Positions 16,636 through 25,347 of a stretch of 64,000 nucleotides of DNA are shown here, piece after piece. The stretch comes from Streptomyces puniciscabiei (GTDB lineage: Bacteria > Actinomycetota > Actinomycetes > Streptomycetales > Streptomycetaceae): NCBI RefSeq assembly GCF_006715785.1, contig NZ_VFNX01000003.1, positions 62,001 to 126,000 of the forward strand, in the 5' to 3' direction. Under the pieces are notes generated by a model. The model did no database searches. It saw only the letters and a program-made list of their open reading frames with translations, and was not told the origin of the DNA. The translations under genes and the position numbers were made by a program. The first letter of the stretch is position 1. Every line of letters starts with the position of its first letter.

Positions 16636-18118
16636 GGTCAACTCCTTCGATGGAGGCGATCAGCTCGTGGTCGCGCCAGCCGGCCGGGTGCTCGGCGACG
16701 ACACGGCCGTGGAAGAGGACGAGGACGCGGTCGCAGCGGCGCAGGTCGTCGAGTTCGTCGGAGACGACGAGCACGGCGGTGCCGTCCTCGCGGGCGCTGT
16801 CCATGCGGGCCAGCAGCGACTCCTTGGACTTCACGTCGACACCGGCGGTGGGGTTGATCAGGATCAGGAGGCGGGGGCCGGACGCGAGGGCGCGGGCCAT
16901 CACCACCTTCTGGGCGTTGCCGCCGGACAGGTCGGACACCGGCTGGTCGGGGCCCTCGGCGTGGATGTCTAGGCGGTCGATCAGCTCGGCGGCGAAGCGG
17001 CGCCGCGCGTCGGTGGCGACGAATCCGGCCCGGCCCAGCCGGTCCAGCACGCTCAGCGTGGCGTTGTCGCCGATGCTCATGCCGGACACCAGTCCCTGCT
17101 CGTGCCGGTCGCGGGGCACACAGCCGACGCCGGCCCGCAGGGCGGCCGTGACGTCCCCGAACGGCAGGCGTTCCTTGTCGAGTTGAGCGGTGCCACCGGT
17201 CGGGGTGTGCAGCCCGGCGAAGGACTCGGCGAGCTCGGTCTTGCCGCTGCCGCTGGAGCCGGCGAGTCCGACGACCTCACCGCGGCGAACGGTGAGGTCG
17301 ACGTCCTGGTACGCCGGTGAGGTGAGGCCCTGTGCTCGCAGCAGGACCGGAGCCCCGTCGTCAACCACCGTACGACGTACCGCCTGTTCGGCGACGGACT
17401 CCCCAGCCATGGCCTCCACCAGCGCCGCCTTCGGCAGGTCGGCGACGGGGGCGGTGGTGATCCAGCGGGCGTCGCGCAGCACGGTGACCGTCTGACAGAC
17501 CTCGTACACCTCCTGCAGGTGGTGGGAGATGAACAGGAAGGTGACGCCGGAGTCCTGCAGGGAGCGCATGCGGGTGAAGAGCCGTTCGATCTCCCGGTTG
17601 TCGAGCTGGGCGGTGGGTTCGTCCAGCACGATGAACCGGGCGCCGAAGCTCAGCGCGCGGGCGATCTCGACCATCTGGCGGTCCTCGACCCTGAGGTCGG
17701 CGGTGCGCGCCTCGGGGTCGACGCGCACGTCCCAGGTGTCGAGGAGTTCGGCGGCCTGCCGGCGCAGGCGGCGCCAGCTGATGAGGCCGCGGCCGGTCGG
17801 CTGCCGGTTGAGGAACAGGTTCTCGGCGACCGTCAGCTCCGGGACGACCGTGGGCTTCTGGTAGACGCAGGCCACCTTGCGGCGCCAGGCGTCCCGGGCG
17901 GCGAGCGCGGGCGCGGGCGTGCCGTCGAAGCGGATGGTGCCCGCGTCCGGTGCCTGCAGGCCGGTGAGGACGTTGACGAGGGTGGACTTGCCGGCGCCGT
18001 TGCGGCCGACCAGGGCGTGGGACTCGCCGGGGCGGACGGTGAGCCGGCCGTCGGCGAGGGCGACGGTGGGGCCGTAGCGCTTGACGATCCCCTCGGCTTC
18101 CACAAGCGGTGTGCTCAT
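16628..18118 (-). CDS. CUT2-type sugar ABC transporter ATPase (two nucleotide-binding domains)
   Basis: RbsA/MglA-like protein (496 aa) with two fused ATPase domains. Domain 1 has Walker A GRNGAGKST and Walker B FIVLDEPTAQLD. Domain 2 has Walker A GSSGSGKTE and a good signature DLSGGNAQ. However, its Walker B region reads LLILINPTAGVD, so the magnesium-binding Asp and the catalytic Glu are replaced by Ile and Asn. Domain 2 is therefore likely to bind but not efficiently hydrolyse ATP. The start ATG 18118 overlaps the TGA of the binding-protein gene by 4 bases. Confidence 0.9.
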   Translation of the reverse strand: MSTPLVEAEGIVKRYGPTVALADGRLTVRPGESHALVGRNGAGKSTLVNVLTGLQAPDAGTIRFDGTPAPALAARDAWRRKVACVYQKPTVVPELTVAENLFLNRQPTGRGLISWRRLRRQAAELLDTWDVRVDPEARTADLRVEDRQMVEIARALSFGARFIVLDEPTAQLDNREIERLFTRMRSLQDSGVTFLFISHHLQEVYEVCQTVTVLRDARWITTAPVADLPKAALVEAMAGESVAEQAVRRTVVDDGAPVLLRAQGLTSPAYQDVDLTVRRGEVVGLAGSSGSGKTELAESFAGLHTPTGGTAQLDKERLPFGDVTAALRAGVGCVPRDRHEQGLVSGMSIGDNATLSVLDRLGRAGFVATDARRRFAAELIDRLDIHAEGPDQPVSDLSGGNAQKVVMARALASGPRLLILINPTAGVDVKSKESLLARMDSAREDGTAVLVVSDELDDLRRCDRVLVLFHGRVVAEHPAGWRDHELIASIEGVDHG

Positions 18119-19179
18119 TTGACCGTGTTGCCCCACAGTTGGGGATCGTCGACGTTGGCCTTGGTGACCAGGGGCGCGGGCAGCTGGTCCTCGAGGATGC
18201 CGCCGGGCAGTTCGACGATCGTGGACCCGTGGTCGGTCGGCCCCGGCTTGAACGTCTTCCCGGCCATCGCGGCCTTGATGTAGTACAGGCCGTACTTGGC
18301 GTAGGCGTCGGCGGGCTGGGAGACCGTGGCGTCGATCTCGCCCTTGCGGATGGCGTCGAACTCCTGCGGGATGCCGTCGTTGGAGACGATCGCGATGTGG
18401 CCCTTCTGCCCGGCCGCTTTCAGCATGTTCTTGGACTTCAGGGTCTGCAGGGTCGGCGCGAGGTAGACACCGCCGGCCTGCAGGTAGATCCCCTTGATGT
18501 CGGGGTTGGCGTTGAGGAGCGTGTCGAGCTTGGCGGCGGCGGTGTCGGACTCCCACTTGGCGGGGATCTCCAGCACCTTCAGCTTCGGGTACTTCTTCTT
18601 CACGCAGGACCGGAAGGCCGCGGAGCGGTCCCGGCCGTTGACCGAGGCAAGGTCGCCCATGACCTGTACGACCTTGCCGCTGCTCACGTGCTGTCCGAGG
18701 TAGTCGCAGGCCTTCTCGCCGTAGGCCACGTTGTCGGCGCGCACCACCATGGCGACCTTGCCCTTGTCGGGCGCGACGTCCACGGCGACCACGGGGACGC
18801 CCTTGCGCTCGGCCTGGTCGAGTCCGGCCTGGATCGCGGCGCTGTCCAGCGGGGCGACCACCAGTCCCTTGACGCCCTGGGTGAGTTCGTTGTCGATGTC
18901 GGTGATCTGCTGGGAGGGGTCGCTGTTGGAGTTGACCGTCTTCAGCACCTCGACGCCCTCGGACCTGGCCATCTTGGGCACGTAGTCGTTGTACGACTGC
19001 CAGAACGGCGAGGTCAGCAGCGGCAGGATCACGCCCACCTTGCCGGTGCCGCCGCTGCCCGCGCTCGCGGTGTCCTTGGTGCTGCCGCAGGCGGCGAGCA
19101 TGAGCGAGGCACCGGCGGCCAGAGCCACCGCGCCGATGATCCGTGACCTGCTGCGCTTCCTGACTGTGCTGGCGGGCAT
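18115..19179 (-). CDS. Sugar-binding lipoprotein of CUT2 ABC importer
   Basis: Extracellular solute-binding lipoprotein (354 aa) of the periplasmic-binding-protein-4 (ribose/galactose) family. It has a basic N-terminus, a hydrophobic stretch and a lipobox LMLAACG at about residues 29-35. The mature part reads GKVGVILPLLTSPFWQSYND and ends in a ligand-binding C-lobe. ATG 19179 follows GAGGAG at a good spacing; the longer frame upstream reaches into the promoter. First gene of the operon: its promoter region carries a FadR-type operator between the -35 and -10 hexamers. Probable ligand is L-fucose, inferred from downstream enzymes. Confidence 0.9.
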   Translation of the reverse strand: MPASTVRKRSRSRIIGAVALAAGASLMLAACGSTKDTASAGSGGTGKVGVILPLLTSPFWQSYNDYVPKMARSEGVEVLKTVNSNSDPSQQITDIDNELTQGVKGLVVAPLDSAAIQAGLDQAERKGVPVVAVDVAPDKGKVAMVVRADNVAYGEKACDYLGQHVSSGKVVQVMGDLASVNGRDRSAAFRSCVKKKYPKLKVLEIPAKWESDTAAAKLDTLLNANPDIKGIYLQAGGVYLAPTLQTLKSKNMLKAAGQKGHIAIVSNDGIPQEFDAIRKGEIDATVSQPADAYAKYGLYYIKAAMAGKTFKPGPTDHGSTIVELPGGILEDQLPAPLVTKANVDDPQLWGNTVK

Positions 19180-19219
19180 CTCGCGGCTCCTCGTCGAGGG
19201 TGTTCGAGCAGACGCCGCA

Positions 19220-19247
19220 TACTTATCAGACCAATAAGCCGAGTCAA
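19220..19247 (-). promoter_or_regulatory. Promoter with embedded FadR-type operator (fucose operon)
   Basis: On the minus strand TTGACT (19242-19247) and TAAGTA (19220-19225) are 16 bp apart. The interval plus the -10 is filled by CTTATTGGTCTGATAAG (19222-19238), whose core TTGGTCTGA matches the FadR-subfamily GntR site TGGTCnGACCA. Binding here would block RNA polymerase directly. Confidence 0.65.
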
Positions 19248-19284
19248 CACCCTCGTGCACGGAAAATTCGCGGATTCAGGGCGT

Positions 19285-19299
19285 AGTGGTCGGACCACT
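19285..19299. promoter_or_regulatory. FadR-type operator upstream of the regulator gene
   Basis: A perfect 15-bp palindrome, AGTGGTC-G-GACCACT, 44 bp before the regulator's GTG start and overlapping the likely -35 of its promoter (candidate -10 TAGACT at 19308-19313). It suggests autoregulation. Confidence 0.7.
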
Positions 19300-19342
19300 C
19301 GGCTGGCTAGACTGCGGCGCACCGGGGGGAAGGAGGAGTGGT

Positions 19343-20059
19343 GTGGACGAGGAGGAAGTGCCGCAGAAGGGCACGGTGACCCAGCGCGCCATCGAGGAGA
19401 TCAAGGCGATGATCGCCGAGGGCCGGCTGGAGCCCGGCCAGCGGCTGCCCACCGAGCGGGATCTCGCGGCCCGGCTGGGCATCTCCCGCAGCTCGATGCG
19501 GGAGGCGATCCGCGCCCTGACCGTGATGGGCGTCCTGGAGGCCCGGCACGGTTCCGGCATCTACGTCACCGCCCTGGAGGCCGGCGACCTGCTGGAGACC
19601 TTCGGGGTGGTCGCGGACCTGTCCCGTGGCCCCCGCCTGGTGGAGCTGCTGGAGGTCCGCCGGATCCTGGAGTCGACGGCGACCGCGCTGGCCGCCGCGC
19701 GCATCACCGAGGACCAGCTCACCGCCGTCGAGAAGCACCTGGCGGCGATGAACGCCACCGACGACCCCGAGGAGATCCTCGCCCACGACCTCGCCTTCCA
19801 CCGCGAGATCGCCGCCGCGGCGGGCAACGAGACCATGGCCGCCATCCTGGAGGGCCTGTCCTCGCGCACCTTCCGCGCCCGGGTCTGGCGCGGCTACCAG
19901 GAGGAGGGCGCCTTCGCCCGCACCCGCCGCGAACACGCCGCCATCCACCGCGCCCTCACCGCCCGCGACCCGGAGGCGGCACGAGCGGCGGCGGCGGCCC
20001 ACGTCGGCGAGGTGGAGGAGTGGCTGCGGGCACAGCTCGGGGGGCAGGCCGGGGAGTAG
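19343..20059 (+). CDS. FadR-subfamily GntR transcriptional regulator
   Basis: DNA-binding repressor of 238 aa. The winged helix-turn-helix is at about 15-80 (LPTERDLAARLGISRSSMRE, VLEARHGSGIYV). The FCD all-helical ligand domain follows (about 95-230), with metal/ligand residues in AHDLAFHREIA and RREHAAIHRAL. GTG 19343 is preceded by AGGAGG. It is divergent from the fucose operon, with one operator-like palindrome near each promoter, so it probably represses both until an intermediate such as L-fuconate or ketodeoxyfuconate accumulates. The effector is inferred, not shown. Confidence 0.9.
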   Translation: MDEEEVPQKGTVTQRAIEEIKAMIAEGRLEPGQRLPTERDLAARLGISRSSMREAIRALTVMGVLEARHGSGIYVTALEAGDLLETFGVVADLSRGPRLVELLEVRRILESTATALAAARITEDQLTAVEKHLAAMNATDDPEEILAHDLAFHREIAAAAGNETMAAILEGLSSRTFRARVWRGYQEEGAFARTRREHAAIHRALTARDPEAARAAAAAHVGEVEEWLRAQLGGQAGE

Positions 20060-20260
20060 CCCGTCGTCCGTCGGTCGTTTCGGCCGCCCTCACCCGGCCC
20101 GTGCGGAGGTGTGAGGAGGGCCGGGCCAACGAGGCGCTGGGCGGGATGCGGCGGCAGAACCCGGGCCCGAGGGCGCCGCTGCGCCGCGCGCACCCGTCCG
20201 GCGGCGATCCGGCACCGCCCGCGTCACCCCCGGCGGACTGACGCGGGCCCCGCGCCCCGG

Positions 20261-23200
20261 TCAGCGGCGGCGCAACCGGAGCGTCATCAGCTGGAACGGC
20301 CGCAGCGCCACGGCGATCCGGCGGCCGTCCCGCACCGGCGGCTCGCCCTCGCCCGCCGGCCGTTCCAGCAGGTCGGTCACGGTCACGTCCGCCACCTCGA
20401 ACCCGGCGGTGAGCGTCGCCCGGGCCCGGCCGCCGTGGGCCTCGTGGAAGCGGACCACCACGTCCCCGCTGCCGTCGTCGGCGAGTTTCACCGCCGTGAT
20501 CACTACGGCGTCGTCGTCGGCGGTGACCAGCGGGGCGACGTCATGGGCGCCGGTGACGTGCCGTTCCGGCAGGTTGATCCGCCAGCCCTCGCGGACCGCG
20601 TCGGCGATCGAGGCGCCCGGCACCAGGGCGTGCTGGAAGCGGTGGACGCCCTGGTCGGTCTCGGGGTCGGGGAAGCGCGGGGCGCGCAGCAGGGAGACAC
20701 GCACCGTGGTCGTCGTACCGCGGTCGCCGTCGGTGCGCACCGCGCGGGTCACGTCGTGGCCGTACGTCGAGTCGTTGACGACGGCCACGCCCCAGCCGGG
20801 CTCCTTCAGGTGGACGAAGCGGTGGTTGCACGCCTCGAACTTGGCCGCCTCCCAGGAGGTGTTGGTGTGCGTGGGGCGGAAGACATGCCCGAACTGGGTC
20901 TCGGCGGCGTACCGTTCGGCGTGCAGGTCGAGCGGGAAGGCCAGCTTGAGGAACTTCTCCGTCTCGTGCCAGTCGACCTCGGTGTCGATGACCAGCCTCC
21001 GCTCGCCCGGCGGCAGTGACAGCTCCTGGGTGACCCGGGAGGCGCCGAAGGACCGGACGATCCGCACCGACATCCCGTCCTCGCCGGCACTCACCTCGTC
21101 CGCCTGCGTGAGGTCCGTGACCGTGTTGCGGTAGAAGGCGTCCACGTCCCACGCGTCCCACATGTTCGGGAAGTCCGGGTGGAGCTGGAGGAGGTTCGCG
21201 CTCTTGCCGGGGGCGATGGTCTCGCGGTCGGCGGTGATGTCGTAGGCGGAGACCACCAGGCCCCGCGGGTCGATGCCGATCCGGAGCAGTCCGTTGTCCA
21301 GCACGAATCCGCCGTTCCCGCGCGGGGCGAGCCGGGTGTGGCCCGTCACGGCGGGGACGGCGGCACCGCCCGCGGCGACCGCGGCCCGGGGGTGCGGCGC
21401 CGAATTGAAGACCAGGTCCCGGTCTCCGTCCCCGGCCAGGGCCCGCTGCGCCGCGCGGACGATGTCGTTCAGCTCGGCGGCGATCCGCTCGTACGTCGCC
21501 CGTGCCTCCCGGTGCACCCAGGCGATGGACGAGCCGGGCAGGATGTCGTGGAACTGGTGCAGCAGGACCGTCTTCCAGATCCGGTCCAGCTCCTCGTAGG
21601 GGTAGGGGAATCCGGTGCGTACGGCCGCGGTGGCCGCCCACAGCTCGGCCTCCCGCAGCAGGTGTTCGCTGCGCCGGTTGCCCTGCTTGGTCTTCGCCTG
21701 GCTGGTGAGGGTGGCCCGGTGCAGTTCCAGGTACAGCTCGCCGACCCAGACGGGCGGTTCCGGGTACTCGGCCTCGGCCTTCTCGAAGAAGGCGCGGGGG
21801 GTCTCCCAGACGACGGTGGCCGAGCCCTCGAGGTCGCGCAGCCGGGCCGCCTTGGCGACCATCTCGCGGGTGGTGCCGCCGCCTCCGTCGCCCCAGCCGG
21901 TGGGCGCCAGGGAGTGCCGGGCGCGCCCCTTGTCCTTGAAGTTGCGTGCCGCGTGGGCGAGTTCACTGCCCTTCATGGAACAGTTGTAGGTGTCGACGGG
22001 CGGGAAGTGGGTGAAGATCCGGGTGCCGTCGATGCCCTCCCACTGGAAGGTGTGGTGCGGGAACCTGTTCGTCTGGGACCAGGAGATCTTCTGGGTCAGC
22101 AGCCACCTGGAGCCGGCCGCCCTGATGATCTGCGGGAGCCCGGCGGCGAAGCCGAAGGTGTCGGGCAGCCAGGCCTCCTCGTTCTCGATCCCGAACTCGT
22201 CGAGGAAGAACCGTTTGCCGTGCACGAACTGCCGGGCCATCGCCTCCGAGCCCGGCATGTTGGTGTCCGACTCCACCCACATCCCGCCGGCCGGCACGAA
22301 CCGCCCCTCCGCCACGGCCTTCTTCACCCGCGCCCACACCTCGGGCCGGTGCTGCTTCACCCAGGCCCACTGCTGGGCCTGGGACATGGCGAAGACGAAC
22401 TCCGGCTCGTCCTCGATGAGCGCGGTCATGTTGGAGGTCGTACGGGCCACCTTGCGGACCGTCTCCCTGAGCGGCCACAGCCAGGCCGAGTCGATGTGCG
22501 CGTGCCCGACGGCGCTGATCCGGTGCGCGGACGGTACGGCCGGGGCCGAGAGCACTCCGGTGAGTTCGGCGCGGGCGCGGTCGGCCGTGCCGTTCACGTC
22601 CTGCAGGTCGACGGCGTCCAGGGCCCGCTCGACGGCGCGCAGGATGTCGTGCCGGCGCGCGGAGTCCACGGGCAGCTCGGCCATCAGCTCGCCGAGCACC
22701 TCCAGGTCCATGACCAGCTGCCAGACGGTCTCGTCGAAGACGGCGAGGTCCATGCGGGTGAGGGTGTACTGCGGTTCGTGCCCGGCGGTGTCCTTGTCGC
22801 CGAGCCGGGTGGGCCGGAAGGGGCGGTAGTCGAGGATGACCGGGTTGGAGGCGGCCTCGATGTGCAGGACCACCTCCTCGCCGCCCGCCACCGGGGCGCC
22901 GACGCGCACCCACTGGTTGCGGGGGTTGAGGCCCTTCACGGGGGTGCCGTCGGGCCGGTAGACCAGGCCCTCGCACTGGAAGCCGGGCATGTTCTCGTCG
23001 AAGCCCAGGTCGAGCAGGGCCTCGACGGTCCTCCCGGCCCACGCCTCGGGCACGGTCCCGGTCACCCGGAACCAGCTGGTGCCCCACGGAGCACCCCAGC
23101 GGGCGCCGACCTCGACGGGGTTCGGCTCGGCCGCGAGTCCCTCCTCGACCGGCACGGGCTCGCCTGGCGCGTGCCACACCGCGACCTGCAGCGGCACGGA

Positions 23201-23281
23201 CTCGGGGTACACGGCGGGGCGGATGCGTTCGTCGAGGACGCGCCGGAGGCGGCCCTCCACCAGAGTGCGGTCGTCATGCAT
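20261..23281 (-). CDS. Alpha-mannosidase, glycoside hydrolase family 38
   Basis: Large retaining, zinc-dependent alpha-mannosidase (1006 aa). The GH38 metal motif is GHAHIDSAWLWPLRET (about residue 260). The nucleophile aspartate lies in MWVESDTNMPGSE, and further family blocks are FGFAAGLPQI and LHQFHDILPGSS. A long beta-rich C-terminal part follows. There is no signal peptide, so it acts in the cytoplasm on imported alpha-mannosides, as in lysosomal/vacuolar N-glycan turnover. ATG 23281 follows AGGGAGCA. It is the last gene of the CUT1/GH operon and starts 38 bp after the GH85 gene. Confidence 0.93.
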   Translation of the reverse strand: MHDDRTLVEGRLRRVLDERIRPAVYPESVPLQVAVWHAPGEPVPVEEGLAAEPNPVEVGARWGAPWGTSWFRVTGTVPEAWAGRTVEALLDLGFDENMPGFQCEGLVYRPDGTPVKGLNPRNQWVRVGAPVAGGEEVVLHIEAASNPVILDYRPFRPTRLGDKDTAGHEPQYTLTRMDLAVFDETVWQLVMDLEVLGELMAELPVDSARRHDILRAVERALDAVDLQDVNGTADRARAELTGVLSAPAVPSAHRISAVGHAHIDSAWLWPLRETVRKVARTTSNMTALIEDEPEFVFAMSQAQQWAWVKQHRPEVWARVKKAVAEGRFVPAGGMWVESDTNMPGSEAMARQFVHGKRFFLDEFGIENEEAWLPDTFGFAAGLPQIIRAAGSRWLLTQKISWSQTNRFPHHTFQWEGIDGTRIFTHFPPVDTYNCSMKGSELAHAARNFKDKGRARHSLAPTGWGDGGGGTTREMVAKAARLRDLEGSATVVWETPRAFFEKAEAEYPEPPVWVGELYLELHRATLTSQAKTKQGNRRSEHLLREAELWAATAAVRTGFPYPYEELDRIWKTVLLHQFHDILPGSSIAWVHREARATYERIAAELNDIVRAAQRALAGDGDRDLVFNSAPHPRAAVAAGGAAVPAVTGHTRLAPRGNGGFVLDNGLLRIGIDPRGLVVSAYDITADRETIAPGKSANLLQLHPDFPNMWDAWDVDAFYRNTVTDLTQADEVSAGEDGMSVRIVRSFGASRVTQELSLPPGERRLVIDTEVDWHETEKFLKLAFPLDLHAERYAAETQFGHVFRPTHTNTSWEAAKFEACNHRFVHLKEPGWGVAVVNDSTYGHDVTRAVRTDGDRGTTTTVRVSLLRAPRFPDPETDQGVHRFQHALVPGASIADAVREGWRINLPERHVTGAHDVAPLVTADDDAVVITAVKLADDGSGDVVVRFHEAHGGRARATLTAGFEVADVTVTDLLERPAGEGEPPVRDGRRIAVALRPFQLMTLRLRRR

Positions 23282-23319
23282 GCGGGGTGCTCCCTGCGGG
23301 TTCCGGGCAGTTGCGGTCG

Positions 23320-25347
23320 TTACCAGGGGTGGGTGACGGTGACGGGGGCCGAGGTGGTGTAGAGCTCCCCCACGGCACGCAGTTCGAATCGTGCGGTTTT
23401 CTCGCCTTGTTCGGGCTGGAGGCCGGTGAGGAAGCAGGCGCACTGGCAGGTGCCGGCGAGGAAGCGGCGGGTGCCGTCGGGCAGGAGGCGGTGCAGCTCG
23501 TAGTGGCGGACGGCGCCGGGGGCGGCGTTCCAGGCCAGCCGGAGGTCGCCACCGGTCGCGGCGGTGACGCGGGCGCCCGTGGGGGCGGCGGGGCCGGTGA
23601 CGGTGTCCCGGACGGCGAGGGCGCCGAGACGCCAGCGGACCGGGCCATCGGTGGCGGTGAGGCGGACGCCGAGGGCGTGGACGGTGCCGGTCAGCCCGGT
23701 GAGCGGGACTGTCACGGTCTGCCAGCCGTTGACCCCGTTCACAGGAGCCCGGTTGTTGCCGTGGTTCACGGCCGGATACGTGTACGGCGGTGCCGTCCCG
23801 GGCCCGCCCGGCTCGGCCGTCGCCACCGCCGGCTCGACGTTCACAGTGCCCGCGTCGGTCCGGTAGGTGAGCTCGACGACCGAGTTCACACCGACCGGCA
23901 GCCGGGTCGCGTACAGATCCACCACGACCGGTTGATCGAGTTCACCGTCCACCAGCACGCTGCTGCCGCCCCGCCAGGCATCGGCGAAGTCGAAGGACAC
24001 CGCCGGCCGCTCCCCCGCCGTGCGCACCACCCACCGCCGCGCCGGCAGCCGGTCCTGCAGCCCGAGGTGGTTCCAGGGGGCGTCCGAGGTGACGGCCCCG
24101 TCCTCGTACCAGCGCAGCCCGTGCCCCGTGTTGAAGACGGTCGCGAACGGCAGCGAGGTCACCGTGGACCGGTCCGCGACCGACACCGCCGGCGCCCGCC
24201 ACGGATCGGTCGGGTCCGGCCGGGACGGGTCCAGCGAGCGCCCGGTCCAGAACCGGTCGTCGGCGGCGTGGAAGTCCTCCGGGGACCGCTGGTCGGCGGG
24301 CAGGTGGTTCCGGGTCCACTCCGGCCGGTAGAAGCCGATCGAGGTGACGTGCGGCTTGCCGGACGGCACGATTGTGTCCCAGTCCACCGGCGTGTCGGAC
24401 CCGTTCGACTCGACGTCCACTCCGGCCCACAACTCGTAGCGGCTGCGTCCCAGTTGGTCCGCCTTCGTCCCCGAGGACGCGAGGGTGGCCGCGCTCCACC
24501 GGAAGTCCACGAACATGTCGTCGGCGGCCTGGAAGAAGGCCTGGTTCTGGTTGTTCAGCGCGCCCTGCCAGCCGACCGTGCCGCTCACCGTCATCGCGTC
24601 GTACCAGGTCACCCGCTGACCCTCGGCCGCCGCGAGCGCCTTCAGCTCCTTGACGAACCCGAGCATGGCCTGGCCCAGCGCGCTGTTCCCGCCGCCCGTC
24701 TCGGCGTTCACGAACCAGCCGTCGAAGCCGTAGGCCGCCGCGACCGCGACGAGCTGCGCGGCGAGCGGGTGGTGCCCGGCGGCATCCTTCTGTACGAGGT
24801 CGCGCGTCCACTGCAGCTGGCCGCCGTAGGCCACCGGCGGCAGGAAGATGTTCCCCAGCACCGGGACGCCGTGCCGGTGGGCGGCGTCCACGATCGGTGC
24901 GTTCGGCGCGAGGATCAGGCCCTCGCCGGCCGAGCCGCCCCAGAAGACCAGCTCGTCCAGGTAGGCCCAGTGGGTGAGGGCGTAGTAGTCGGCGGTGGCC
25001 GAGCCCTGGGAGGGGTTGGCGGACGTCGGCCCGAAGGAGACCAGGGCCTGGATGCGGGCCCGGCCGGAGCGGGCGGTGGGGTTCGCCGGGGTCGGGGTGA
25101 AACGGGCGGCGAGCGGCACGGACGCCGCGTTGAAGGCGAGGTCGGGGTCGTCGGCCGCGCGCCAGCTCTTCAGGCCGCGCCAGGTGATGCCGGGGCCGGG
25201 GCTGCCGGCGGGGAGCGAGTCCGGGTACCAGTAGGAGGCGTACGGCGGGGTCGCCCCGGCTCTGGGACGGACGGCCGCGACGGCGGGCAGCGGGAACAGA
25301 CCGGCGGCGGCGCCGGCGATCAGGACGGTGCGTCTGCTGGGGTTCAC
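23320..25347 (-). CDS. Secreted endo-beta-N-acetylglucosaminidase, family GH85
   Basis: Exported ENGase (675 aa) that would cleave the chitobiose core of N-glycans and leave one GlcNAc on the protein. A Tat-type signal (SRRTVLIAG, then a hydrophobic stretch and AVAA) is at residues 1-25. The GH85 barrel spans about 60-420 with TYP-like entry YASYWYPDSL, LGNIFLPP and the catalytic Asn-x-Glu in GFDGWFVNAETGG. Beta-sandwich-like regions follow, and a fibronectin-III-like end is at about 590-675. The GTG start overlaps the GH5 stop by 4 bases. Confidence 0.9.
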   Translation of the reverse strand: MNPSRRTVLIAGAAAGLFPLPAVAAVRPRAGATPPYASYWYPDSLPAGSPGPGITWRGLKSWRAADDPDLAFNAASVPLAARFTPTPANPTARSGRARIQALVSFGPTSANPSQGSATADYYALTHWAYLDELVFWGGSAGEGLILAPNAPIVDAAHRHGVPVLGNIFLPPVAYGGQLQWTRDLVQKDAAGHHPLAAQLVAVAAAYGFDGWFVNAETGGGNSALGQAMLGFVKELKALAAAEGQRVTWYDAMTVSGTVGWQGALNNQNQAFFQAADDMFVDFRWSAATLASSGTKADQLGRSRYELWAGVDVESNGSDTPVDWDTIVPSGKPHVTSIGFYRPEWTRNHLPADQRSPEDFHAADDRFWTGRSLDPSRPDPTDPWRAPAVSVADRSTVTSLPFATVFNTGHGLRWYEDGAVTSDAPWNHLGLQDRLPARRWVVRTAGERPAVSFDFADAWRGGSSVLVDGELDQPVVVDLYATRLPVGVNSVVELTYRTDAGTVNVEPAVATAEPGGPGTAPPYTYPAVNHGNNRAPVNGVNGWQTVTVPLTGLTGTVHALGVRLTATDGPVRWRLGALAVRDTVTGPAAPTGARVTAATGGDLRLAWNAAPGAVRHYELHRLLPDGTRRFLAGTCQCACFLTGLQPEQGEKTARFELRAVGELYTTSAPVTVTHPW

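Noticed and set aside
19285..19299. DasR (dre) site rather than FadR-type site
   Set aside because: The dre consensus has two central bases (TA) between GGTC and GACC; this palindrome has one, which fits FadR-subfamily spacing and the adjacent FadR-type gene.
23370..23400. tRNA-like TTCGAATC within the GH85 3' end
   Set aside because: Only a T-loop-like word; no acceptor stem, anticodon arm or CCA around it, and it lies within a coding frame.
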